Shown here: positions 42,521 through 52,419 of the stretch, piece after piece
Layout: every line of letters starts with the position of its first letter
How positions within the stretch are numbered: position 1 is the stretch's first letter
Assembly: GCA_022457065.1 (NCBI GenBank)
Contig: JAJGBQ010000005.1
Coordinates: 2,294,001-2,358,000 of the forward strand
Direction: 5' to 3'
DNA: 64,000 bases
Source: Curvularia sp. ZM96
Taxonomy: Eukaryota > Ascomycota > Dothideomycetes > Pleosporales > Pleosporaceae
Translations under genes and position numbers: made by a program
The notes under the pieces: generated by a model
Database searches by the model: none
The model's input: the letters and a program-made list of their open reading frames with translations, nothing else
Told to the model about the DNA's origin: nothing

Positions 42521-43225
42521 ATGCCGCGTACCTGCACCCTCAACCGCGATACAAACGAGACCAAGATCCAAGTCTCCATCAACCTGGATGGTGGTGAACT
42601 CGCACCCTACGAGCACAGCGACTTCTGGGCTGCCCTTGACAAGGCCAATCTCAATGGCGAAGGCGAGAAGGTTGAAAAAGACCATGCTACGCAAAAATCT
42701 GCTTCCCAGGAGATTGCCGTCGATACCGGTATCGGCTTCCTCGACCATATGATTCACGCCATGGCTAAGCACGCCGGCTGGAGTTTGCGCATACGGTGCA
42801 AAGGTGACTTGCACATTGACGACCACCACACAAGCGAAGACACATTTCTAGCACTGGGCTCGGCATTCAAGAATGCGCTGCAGGGCAGCACAGGACTTGC
42901 GCGCTTCGGACACGCATATGCGCCGCTGGATGAGGCGTTGTCGAGAGCAGTAATTGATTTGTCGAACCGTCCGTACAGCGTTATCGATTTGGGGCTTAAG
43001 AGGGAGAAGATTGGGGATTTGAGCTGCGAGATGATCCCACATTGTCTGCAGAGCTTTGCCCAGGCCTCTGGCACTACGTTGCACGTGGATTGCATCAGGG
43101 GTGACAACGATCACCATCGGGCAGAGAGCGCATTCAAGGCGCTTGCGGTCGCTATCAGGCATGCGACAACGGTGATGAAGCAATGGGAAGGCGAGGTTAG
43201 GAGTACAAAGGGTGTGCTGTATTAG
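42521..43225 (+). CDS. HIS3: imidazoleglycerol-phosphate dehydratase
   Basis: 234 aa, single exon; the start at 42521 gives the canonical short N-terminus (the open frame upstream is leader). The His/Glu metal-binding repeats typical of the two half-domains are present: GFLDHMIHAMAKHAGW, DDHHTSEDTFLALG, FGHAYAPLDEALSRAVIDLSNRP, and GDNDHHRAESAFKALAVAIR. The enzyme removes water from imidazole glycerol phosphate to imidazole acetol phosphate (step 6 of histidine synthesis) and needs Mn. An insertion (LNGEGEKVEKDHATQKSASQ) near residue 45-65 is as seen in fungal forms. Confidence 0.97.
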   Translation: MPRTCTLNRDTNETKIQVSINLDGGELAPYEHSDFWAALDKANLNGEGEKVEKDHATQKSASQEIAVDTGIGFLDHMIHAMAKHAGWSLRIRCKGDLHIDDHHTSEDTFLALGSAFKNALQGSTGLARFGHAYAPLDEALSRAVIDLSNRPYSVIDLGLKREKIGDLSCEMIPHCLQSFAQASGTTLHVDCIRGDNDHHRAESAFKALAVAIRHATTVMKQWEGEVRSTKGVLY

Positions 43226-43427
43226 ATTTTGGTCTAACAGCCTACGCCCCTGCCATATTAAAGGAACTCGTACAACTATGTAACATAAATGGGTCATCTC
43301 ATAACTTGTACACAGGCAGTACTTTGAGGATGATACTCCTGCAACAAGTTTTCAACAACGGAAACGTTCACCAATCTGATACATCGAGGTCGACATAGTG
43401 TGTGAAGTCTGGCACCTCAACTTTCGG

Positions 43428-44279
43428 TTACCATGATGGGTTGCTCATACTTCCCAACTGATCTAGAAGCCGCCGATCCTGAGTTGATGGTTCTTCAACC
43501 TGAAAACCAATGTTCCTCTGTCGAAGTATTGACAGGAAGTTATCAAGGGGGAATCCACGTTGTTCAGTGGGTAAAACGATTGTCACGCCTTCTTTGGCAC
43601 TTACACTCTCCGAAACGTAATCGTCATTCTCCAGTATCCTCGCTCTATAACAAACTAGGTGGTCCAGCATGCGTCTTTCCCAAAACGATTTCTTCTTGAA
43701 GGGCCTACTGCAAAGCAGCAGTCGAATCTGAACCTCTTTGAGGTGGTTCCGCGCCATCCTGATCAAAGTGCATGTAATGAATAAGTCTAGATTCTTTTCA
43801 GAGTAACCTGAGTCTCTAGGAAGACGCGCATAGATCTGCTCCCAGTGGACCCCAAGCCGATCCCTGAGAGACAAGTTACTCCATGCTGTGATCTGACGGC
43901 TTATTTCCTTGGAGTCGTAGGTAGACGGGGAACTGCCGCCGTATCTAGAAAGCAGCCCGCAAAATATGTCCAAAAAGTTGTTTCGTGGGCTGCACAGCCC
44001 AGTAAATGGACCCATTACAATGACTGGCAGATAATGCTCATTGAGATTTTGCAGTCGTGTTTGGACAGATGCGTCTTTCGTCTCCTGGTAGACGAGCTTG
44101 TTGACCAAAATCAACGACGTGGGTAGCCTGAAGTACGGCCAGCTACACACACCCACGGGCGATAGTTTAACAACTGGCCATATGTACTTGTACACCAGCT
44201 CGGGTAAGAATGAGTAGATGTGACAACGCAGCTCAGGCGGTAATGCCATAAAATGAGATTTGGTGAGTGTGGTCTGCAT
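43428..44279 (-). CDS. F-box-like hypothetical protein
   Basis: 283 aa, single exon. The first ATG is at 44279. The N-terminus FMALPPELRCHIYSFLPE resembles the start of an F-box and is followed by SLILVNKLVYQETKD, a pattern common in fungal proteins that begin with a degenerate F-box (variable, often strain-specific). No other domain recognised. It is divergent from the AP-2 mu gene with 189 bp between start codons. Function unknown; an SCF adaptor role would be inference from the F-box-like start only. Confidence 0.65.
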   Translation of the reverse strand: MQTTLTKSHFMALPPELRCHIYSFLPELVYKYIWPVVKLSPVGVCSWPYFRLPTSLILVNKLVYQETKDASVQTRLQNLNEHYLPVIVMGPFTGLCSPRNNFLDIFCGLLSRYGGSSPSTYDSKEISRQITAWSNLSLRDRLGVHWEQIYARLPRDSGYSEKNLDLFITCTLIRMARNHLKEVQIRLLLCSRPFKKKSFWERRMLDHLVCYRARILENDDYVSESVSAKEGVTIVLPTEQRGFPLDNFLSILRQRNIGFQVEEPSTQDRRLLDQLGSMSNPSW

Positions 44280-44468
44280 TGAAGGCAAAGTTGGTATGGC
44301 ACTTGCAGTCGGCTGGGCGAGGGGGAGAGTGAAGGTTGTCTCTCCTTACTAGGACCCTGAGCATGGTCCGAGCTCAATCCCGCGGCGTCGCGAGTGGAGC
44401 TCCCAGCATCAACACGCCGACGCCGCCAATTCCCTGTCAACGCCCGTCTTGCTCTCCACGTCGTCGCC

Positions 44469-45887
44469 ATGCTCTCCGGCATTCTCATCTTCAACCAAAA
44501 GGGTGAGAACCTCATCTTTCGCGCCTTTCGTAACGACTGCCGCCCACGCCTTGCCGATGTCTTCCGCATTCAGGTCATTTCCAACGCTCAAGTCCGCTCG
44601 CCCATCCTCACCCTTGGTTCCACCACGTTCAGCCATGTCAAGCACGAAAACATCTATTTGGTAGCCGTCACCAAGAGCAATGCCAATGCTGCCCTGGTCT
44701 TCGAGTTTTTGTACCGGCTCGTCGGGTTGGGCAAGGCTTACTTTGGCAAGTTTGATGAGGAGGCTGTTAAGAACAACTTTGTCCTGGTCTATGAGCTGCT
44801 GGACGAGATCCTTGACTTTGGATACCCTCAGAACACTGAAACAGACACACTGAAGATGTACATTACTACTGAAGGTGTTAAGTCGGAGAGAACAATGGTA
44901 TATTTCCCGATACCTAGCAAGGGAGTGGTTGCTGATCATATAACAGGAGGATTCTTCCAAGATCACTATGCAAGCAACTGGTGCCCTTTCATGGCGGCGA
45001 GCAGACATCAAGTACCGCAAGAATGAAGCCTTCGTCGACGTTATCGAGGATGTCAACCTACTAATGTCCGCAACCGGAACAGTACTCCGAGCCGACGTAA
45101 ACGGACAGATCATCATGCGCGCATACCTCTCTGGCACACCGGAGTGCAAGTTCGGTCTCAACGACCGACTGACGCTGGGTGAAGACCATCTGCAACAGCC
45201 TTCCGGTAACAAGGCCGGCGCAAAGGCAACAAGAGCAGCAGCTGGCAGTGTCACACTGGAGGACTGCCAATTCCACCAATGCGTTAAGCTTGGCAAGTTC
45301 GATTCGGACAGGATAATATCCTTCATACCACCAGACGGCGAGTTTGAGCTGATGCGATACCGGGCTACCGAAAACGTCAACCTCCCTTTCAAGGTCCATG
45401 CTATTGTCAACGAGATCGGTAAGACCAAGGTTGAATATAGCATTGCCATCCGCGCCAACTACGGATCCAAGCTCTTTGCGACGAATGTTGTCGTGCGGAT
45501 ACCCACGCCTTTGAATACTGCGCGCATTACCGAGCGGACGTCACAGGGCAAGGCCAAATACGAGCCAGAGCACAACAACATTGTCTGGAAGATTCCGCGC
45601 TTCACCGGTCAGAGCGAGTTTGTCTTGAGCGCTGAAGCTAGCTTGACAAGCATGACCAACCAAAAGGCATGGTCACGACCGCCGCTAAACCTCAGCTTTT
45701 CGTTACTCATGTTCACGAGCTCTGGGCTGCTTGTACGCTACTTGAAGGTGTTTGAAAAGAGTAATTACAGCAGTGTAAAATGGGTGCGCTACATGACGAG
45801 GGCGGGTAATTATGAAATAAGGTATGTCTTCTTGACCCATTTACATCACGTGTATCATGTTCTAACCTATTCCACTCCAGATTCTAA
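44469..45887 (+). CDS. APM4: AP-2 adaptor complex mu subunit
   Basis: Three exons, 44469-44897, 44947-45821 and 45881-45887, with introns of 49 and 59 nt, give 436 aa. The N-terminal longin-like part reads MLSGILIFNQKGENLIFRAF, then HVKHENIYLVAVTKSNANAALVFEFLY and NNFVLVYELLDEILDFGYPQNTET. The mu homology domain has WRRADIKYRKNEAFVDVIEDVNLLMS, YLSGTPECKFGLNDRL, FHQCVKLGKFDSDRIISFIPPDGEFELMRYR, RIPTPLNTA and LKVFEKSNYSSVKWVRYMTRAGNYEIRF. The closest layout is AP-2 mu, which selects YxxPhi cargo in clathrin endocytosis. The last coding exon is only 7 nt (A TTC TAA); retaining the second intron would add about 23 residues. Confidence 0.94.
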
Positions 45888-46230
45888 GAAATGAAGCGGT
45901 TTGTTTTTCGTGTTACTCGTCGTTTCACACAATTGGTGTTGCATTGCCGGCGTCATGGGACTCGCTATCTAAGATATCCTTGAATACAATTGAAGCATTA
46001 TACTAGCTTGCTGAATGCCATTGCTTAGGAAGGACATACAAGTTGATACAAGTTTCATACACCATTACTCGTTGTGGTGTAATATGGTGACAGGTACAAG
46101 ATCCTTGCAGATATCCATCTACACCATATGGTACAATTCAATGATCGCGCAGGCTACGCACTGTTTCTCTCCAAGCGTTAAGCTACTCAATGCTGAGCGC
46201 AAGACGAGAACGTACGCTCACCAAGTCCAC
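45888..46230. other. convergent intergenic region
   Basis: 3' ends of APM4 and the paralog A gene. No gene seen. Confidence 0.45.
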
Positions 46231-47741
46231 CTATTCCTTCTGAGCACATCCCAACTCTTGTGTAATCCTCCACTCATCACCATCCACATGCTTATGAGCG
46301 CCAGTTTTCGGACGCTTAAACTCTCTCTCGGCAAGCTCCACGCCAAAGCGCAACAGCTCGCGGTTCTCAGGCGTCAACTCGTCGTGAAGCCGCTTCTTGG
46401 ACATCTGGGTATCCTTATGTTTGGCCTTGAGATTGCGCTCTTCTACCTCCAAGTCGCGGAGCCGAGTTTCTAAAGCAACGATTTCGGCCTTGGTTTTGCG
46501 AATATTGGCGTCATTCTCTTGCAATTTGACTTTGTATGCCTCGCCTTCCGCGTCTACTTTCCGGTAGGCTGATACGAATTGAATAGGTGACTGGTAGTGC
46601 GGGCCACTGTCTTTCTGTTGTTTTATGCCCTTAGATGCCTAAAAATATGAGTAGGGATAAAGGTAGCGACGGATATGAAGAGACTTACAAGTGGACTGTT
46701 TGCGCCTCTGTTGTCGGAAACCGGTTTCGGTGTCGTCGGCAGTGCGGTATTGTTCACCCTACTGGCATCTTGGTGGACTGCGAAGGGCTGACGCAATCTC
46801 GGGCCACTGGGTGGAGAACGCGGTGTAGAGACAGGCTGAGGAAGCATCTTCTTCTGAAAAGCTCTTCTGTACTCCTCGACATGCTCTGATCCCGAAAAGA
46901 GGTCTGCAGGCGCTGTGCGTGGAACGTGAGGCTTGAAGCTGTGAGGCGTAGCAGCGCGGCGTGGCTGTTCAGGAATGAAAAGACTGTCGTCGTCGTCGAC
47001 AAGCAGAGGGCGAGTCGGCTGCGTTGAAGCACTGCGCATGGATGAACGGTGCGGCATGCTTTCAACTCTTGTCAGGACCGAGGGTATGTCTGTTCTCGAC
47101 CCGTTTGTTGGTGTGTTTGTCCCTGCAGCTTGCGGTGCAGTGATTGACGGCCTCCTCTGCAATTTCGGATTAGTAGCTGATTCTTGCTCCTTCTCTATTG
47201 GATTGTCATTGTTGGCTACTTTTTCAGCAAACTTCCGTGCAACCTTGCATGCTGCAATCAGCTGTGAGGCGAAACGGCTGTCGACTGGCCATGGCATTGA
47301 GGGATCGACTTTCTTGACCATGAAATAATATCTGATAACAGCACGCAGATGTGCTATATCTATATTTCCCGATAGTTTTAGACACTTGAACGCATTCGCT
47401 GCGTTAGTCTGCCGCATGGCGTCCTCGACTGAGATGCCGCCTAGAAGACGTCCGGTACGATCGAAGATGTTGAATCTGTGTTCTGGCCATCGGTCTTCAG
47501 TGGAGGATTTGTTCAGGAGAATCCAGACTTCTTCTCCTTTCTTATCGCCTTCTTGAAGCTGCCCAAAGAGGATACGGAGAGGTAACGAGCTTGGGCGCTC
47601 GCGCTTCTTGTCTTCGAATATTGCTTCATAGATCTTGTCTGTAGGCAAATATTGGAGAAGGGAGGTATCCGCGCCCATGGCAGCACGCGTCTCCCGCAAG
47701 CCTCTCTCTGTAAGGTTTTCCATTTGAGCGGTCGTGGCCAT
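46231..47741 (-). CDS. unrecognised family, member A (N-domain plus coiled coil)
   Basis: Two exons on the minus strand: 47741-46689 and 46638-46231, with a 50-nt intron (GTAAGT donor, phase 0), give 486 aa. No family recognised. The N-terminal domain (about 20-175) reads LLQYLPTDKIYE, LPLRILFGQL, GEEVWILLNKS, then IDIAHLRAVIRYYFMV and FASQLIAACKVARKF. The middle (about 175-350) is Ser/Thr/Pro-rich and basic, probably disordered. The C-terminal part (encoded by exon 2) is a coiled coil (IRKTKAEIVALETRLRDLEVEERNLKAKHKD) ending near FKRPKTGAHK, a possible nuclear signal. The downstream neighbour (member B) shares domain, layout and intron position, so the pair is a tandem duplication. A nuclear, self-associating protein is a guess. 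Confidence 0.75.
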
Positions 47742-48300
47742 CCCGACCGGCTTGTAGCGATGCTGCTCAGTCAGTGTATCCTTACACGATAGTTAGCCTT
47801 TATGAGACTCATGTTGTACACGTTCTTGGCGTATCTTACCTTTCAGCTGTCGTATTATGGCTTGCACGTGTGATTGCGTCTCGTAGGTCTATGAGATGGT
47901 TGTTTGTGTACTAGTGGGGCCTTGTGTGACCGCGACTAGCGGGGCACTAGCGCGTCGAATGGTCGAGAGTGAAATAGACTTCTAGAATGTTAACACTCGG
48001 AAAGTCTCAAGTGAAGTAAAACGACGCGTAAGTAGGGTCATTACAGTGTCAGTGAGAGAGATTGATAGGGTGATTCGAGATATACTAGTGATTTACGATG
48101 TCCAAAAACTAGATCATCTGCTTTTGGACATTCATGATCGTGAAGCGGAAGACTCTTGTAGCTTTGAGCTGGATGCCGTCATATCGATAGCCACACTACA
48201 AACCTAAAGAAATTTATATTGTTGCACGCTTAAAAGCATTTGTTACTGCGCTACATGAAAACAATGCTCGCAATACAAACATCAGGGTTTTCGCAAAAGT
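47742..48300. other. intergenic region between the paralogs
   Basis: AT-rich; promoter of member A and 3' end of member B. No gene seen. Confidence 0.4.
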
Positions 48301-49426
48301 TCAGTCGATCTTGCGGCGCTTAGCGTTGTGTGATCGTTCGACTGTCCTTCCTAGTTCAAAAGCATCCTTTGAACTCAACCCTTTGAACAACTCTTCACGT
48401 TGAGTCTCGATATTCATTATTTCCTCCTCGTTCTTTTGACGTTGTTCCTCAAGCTCCCTGCGCTTCCTTTCGAGCTCCAAACGTGCCTCTGTTAGAGCAA
48501 GGAGCTGGTCGTTGAGATCAGATGTGTCTGCTTGCAGCGTCATCTCCTTTTCATAGAGCTCGGCGAGTACTTCGACGGCGTCTTGCTGATGGGGGGCCCT
48601 GGTCTTCACAAGTAAGTACAATGAATTTCGATCGCCTCCAAGAATAACTTACTCGAGTGCCACGGCCAGTCTCTCCTGGTGTACGCGATGCAGCTGGAGT
48701 TGGAACTTCTCGCGCGTGCTGAACCTTGCTGTAAAATCGCTGTTGAGACGAATCCCCTATGATAGTTGTGTCACTGCTCTGACTATTCATCGCCGGGACC
48801 AACGAGGTGCGAGGCTGTCTGTCGGATCCTGCTGGTGTGCTCTTCGCTTCATTCTCAAACTCACGGCAAGCTAACTTCAAGCCATCAAGAAAGACTTTGT
48901 TCACAACCAGAGGGAATTCGAGCTCAGAAACACCGTTGTTTCTAGCTTCTTCAGCCGCTAGCTTCTCCAGGAAATAATATCTCGCTAGTGCGACGTGTTT
49001 GCTCAGAGATGCTTTTTTGGGCATCTTGAACGCAGCCGCGCATTCTGCCGTTGAGCTGATGTTTTGGCCATCATGCCATTCCTCTTCCTCAATTGCATCG
49101 TCGTATGAACGAAAACACACTTTCGATTTCCCCTCCTCATCTTGTGGTGGGTAAAGTAGGATCCAGACTTCTTGCATATTGTCCTTCCATTGTTGACGGA
49201 CATGTCCGAACAGTAGCATGAACGGAATGGCATCTGACTCGTGCTTCTGTGGCTTGGTGATGAGCTTGTCAAGTGGCACATAGCGAAGTGAGGAAGCGAC
49301 GGGCTCTCCAAGCGCTTCACGAAGTTTGGCCAAGCTGGTTGAGGCGGCGTACGTTGCACTAGAAGCATGCGGCACTGTAAACAGTCAGTAATTAACAGAT
49401 ATTGAAGGATACTAATTTTACTCACT
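48301..49426 (-). CDS. unrecognised family, member B (tandem paralog of A)
   Basis: Exons on the minus strand: a single base 49426, then 49374-48653 and 48603-48301, giving 341 aa. The second intron (49 nt, phase 0) lies at the same place as in member A. The homologous N-domain reads SLRYVPLDKLIT, IPFMLLFGHV, MQEVWILLYPP, then HVALARYYFLEK and FLDGLKLACREFE. The C-terminal coiled coil (LLALTEARLELERKRRELEEQRQKNEEEIM) ends NAKRRKID, a nuclear-signal-like tail. The frame has no ATG before the conserved part. A 51-nt intron (49425-49375: GTGAGT donor, CTGAC branch, TTTACAG acceptor) joins an A at 49426 to TG, making the start codon itself. If that is wrong, the true start lies in an upstream exon I cannot see. 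The family function is unknown. Confidence 0.7.
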
Positions 49427-50234
49427 TATGCCTAAGTCGGTTGATCTTATTGCTACAAATGGGGTTGCTAAAGCAAAGAAGTTAGGACTAAGCGTTAGGT
49501 ATAAAGCGCGTCAATCTTTTTATGTTACGCGTGACGTGTGATTGTTTGTCTTCACTTGCTTAGTGCGGACCTTGCAAACGCCGAATACAGACTTTTACTA
49601 CAAAATCTCGCTTAAAGGGTGATAGTCTAGGTTAGTATAAGATGGGTATATACTACACCTTGTATCATTCATAACGCATCGACTAATAAGTAAAAGGATT
49701 CAACAAACTACACAACAAAGATAATAGTAGATATAGTTAAGATGGAGTCTCCAAAGGTTGAGTGTGGTGTTCAGGAAAATACATCAATCTTGACATGTGA
49801 GCAGCGAAAAGAATTACATTAGTATTTCAGACTGCACGTAATCACAGCAAATTGTAAAGTAGATTGAAGGTACTAGGGTAGAGGCCTTATGATGCATTGA
49901 GTCTATCGACAACGAATGTACACATATAAGATCTCCCACTCTTCTTTCCACTCCAGGTCTGTCTAAACTGCACCTCCTCAAGAGAAATATTCACAGCGAG
50001 AAGGAAACAAAAGCAATCTGCCGCCGCCACAAAAGCATAGCAAAACCTTCACAGAACTCTGATGGCTCGAAAGATAAACGACCAAATTCCTCGCACCAGA
50101 GGGTTGCAGTACATTGATTGGATGTTGGATCCTATCAAATTATTGGAAATGGCTTGCATCCCTATATAAGGCATCTGCGCGGACTCCTCAGTGTTAGCAC
50201 GCACGGTTGTATTAGTGATTATGCTGTGGATGGC
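49427..50234. other. intergenic region
   Basis: No gene seen. It contains the upstream region of member B and the 3' side of the small secreted-protein gene. Confidence 0.4.
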
Positions 50235-50611
50235 CTACCTCGAACAACTCGCAGTTGATCTAAGAGGGGTACGAGTAGCAACAGCCCAGCCAAGGCAGCC
50301 CGAGCAGTTGCGCAGAACAGTGATGGTGCAACCAGGAATAGAACCGTAGAAGGCGATGGTACCGCCATTGTCAAAGGCAACACTTTGCGTTTGATGCTTA
50401 ATGATGTTGCCCTTGGAATCCTGGTAGTCACTAGAAGTTTGTTTTGTTAGTAGCGACCGGTGGATATGAGAGAGAAAAAGACTCACATGAGCACGTCGCA
50501 GTAGTTCTTCCGGCCTGCGGGGGTGCAGTCGCGTTCCTGAAGGACAGCTGGGGCTGGAGAGGCCAGAGCAACTCCAGCGAAGCCAAGGGCAGCAACGGTA
50601 GTGAGACGCAT
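50235..50611 (-). CDS. small secreted cysteine-rich protein
   Basis: Two exons on the minus strand: 50611-50487 and 50430-50235, with a 56-nt intron (GTGAGT donor, phase 2), give 106 aa. A clear signal peptide (MRLTTVAALGFAGVALA|SPAPA) is followed by about 85 mature residues with six Cys: RDC, NYC, PGC, RNC, SGC and ASC. No known domain recognised. Small, secreted, Cys-rich proteins of this kind in plant-associated fungi include candidate effectors and antimicrobial proteins; no such role is shown here. The C-terminus is uncertain: a +1 frame after LGWAVATR reads INCELFEV and a GTAGG donor-like site sits at the stop, so a further short exon or a frameshift is possible. Confidence 0.78.
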
Positions 50612-52419
50612 ATTGGATTTGGTTGTAGATAGAAATTGAAGTAGTAGAGTGGTGGAAGTGTGTGGTGGATAAGGAATGAACGAAGCATAGACAGAGAATG
50701 CAGCTTTATATACTTGAGACTTGCGCTAGACACTGTAATGTGAGGTCTAATTCAGCTTTCCCAACCACGACATCTTCCATATCAGGCACGGAGAGGAGGG
50801 ATAATGGATCTTACTTCCATATTGAGCTGGTGGTAAGAGTTGGCTCCTCCAAAGGCATCCGGACAGGCCTATCCCTCCTCTGCGAAGCTTCATGGAGTGC
50901 ATAGATCCATGGTTTGCATGTCATTCGGGGAACTCTATCCAGGACTGAACTTTTGATGGTGTTTTGTCTTCAATACCGTCTCAGCTGTACGCAGATCGAC
51001 AAACTGTTTGACCTATTGCTAGGTAAAATACGGGCTAGGATCAAGACAATATGACTCAAATTAACAATAGCTTGTGTGATTTATTGCACAGGTATGGTGT
51101 TGGGTACTGTAATTGAATTACAATGAGTACCATAGCGACGAGAATGTCGGTGTGACTGTTGCAGTGACAATGGCCGTTGTGCCCCAGTACATCCAGTCCT
51201 GCTGGAGCCAAATTACTTCACCCCCACAAAATTGACTTCATTAGAATGAGGTTGAGCCAAGTCACATACTCTCCGTCACGGAATCATTTCTGAACCCCTG
51301 TGAATTCAAATGTGCAAGCTCAAGGTTGAAGGTTTGGAGAATCGATTGGGTATAAAAACTATTAGGGAATGTAGTGGACCACCTCATGCAACTCAGGCAT
51401 GCCCTCAACAGTTGGTAGCGTCAAACGAAGGCAGCACGCACTGAGAAGGCAGCACTACTTCTCCATCAAGAATTACTCCTGCTGTCACAATCAGATATCC
51501 TACAAGCCAACGCTCTGCCGAGATGAGGTCAGCTTCTACTTCACGGAGTAAGTGCCGTGCCGGACGGCAGATGCCCGAGACAGCGGCATATCCGCTGCCA
51601 GCGGCGGAATGGTATCAATTGTTGGGCTGTGGGAGGAAAATGTAACACCCCAAGCTCCTAACAGGACTTTAGTTAGATACATTGCGACACAATCAAACAA
51701 TTGGAAACAAGTTCTCCATTGCTGATTTTTGTATTGGCAAGCGTACAGTATATCATCAGCCTAGTCTGACGTTATCTCATATCTCGGGTGGAGCCTACGT
51801 AGCCCCTAGTGCTCTGTTGGAAAATCTTATACTACACTAATATCCCGCAGCTTAGCGTAAAATCTATGTTTTCTAATCAGATTATCCTTCAGCTGTCGGC
51901 TGGCCAAAGCTGAACTCATTCTGGGTAGAACTTTAAGCATCCGTTCTCTTCCGATGAGTTCGGGCGGAGCTTATTCCCCCGCTCTATATCTAGATGTTCT
52001 CTAGATATTTATAGTCTTGAGGAGACTCTTTGTCTAGACCCACCATAACCTAAGATTATGGAAATCTGGGGTTGTTTTTGTAGCTGTTACCTAGGATGGG
52101 GATGTATGCCGAGACCAGTTTGGTGGTCGGCCCAACAATTGGAAGATGTCCTAGAACATTCTTGCATGAGACATCACACCATGAGTTACACACGACCTGC
52201 CTCTCGGTTGGCTTCAGTAGTATGAATTGGTGCTACACGTTAGATGGATACGCTGACGATATAGATCAATGCAGTGCGATTATTACTAAGAGTTACACCG
52301 TGAAAAAACACCAAGGAAACTTGCGATATTGCCAGATTGATGAAAACCAGTCCGTGTTATGATCTCAGTCTCTGTTTGGGCTATTGCTGACCGTTCTCAA
52401 ACGCGCAGTAATCGAAGGC
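50612..52419. other. 1.8-kb intergenic region
   Basis: AT-rich, no supported gene. The part at 51.6-52.1 kb has many near-palindromic TCTAGA-type stretches and could be a degraded mobile sequence, but no terminal repeats or coding remnants were recognised. Confidence 0.35.

Noticed and set aside
51600..52100. Possible degraded mobile element (AT-rich, TCTAGA-like stretches).
   Set aside because: No terminal inverted or long direct repeats, target-site duplications or coding remnants could be identified by eye.
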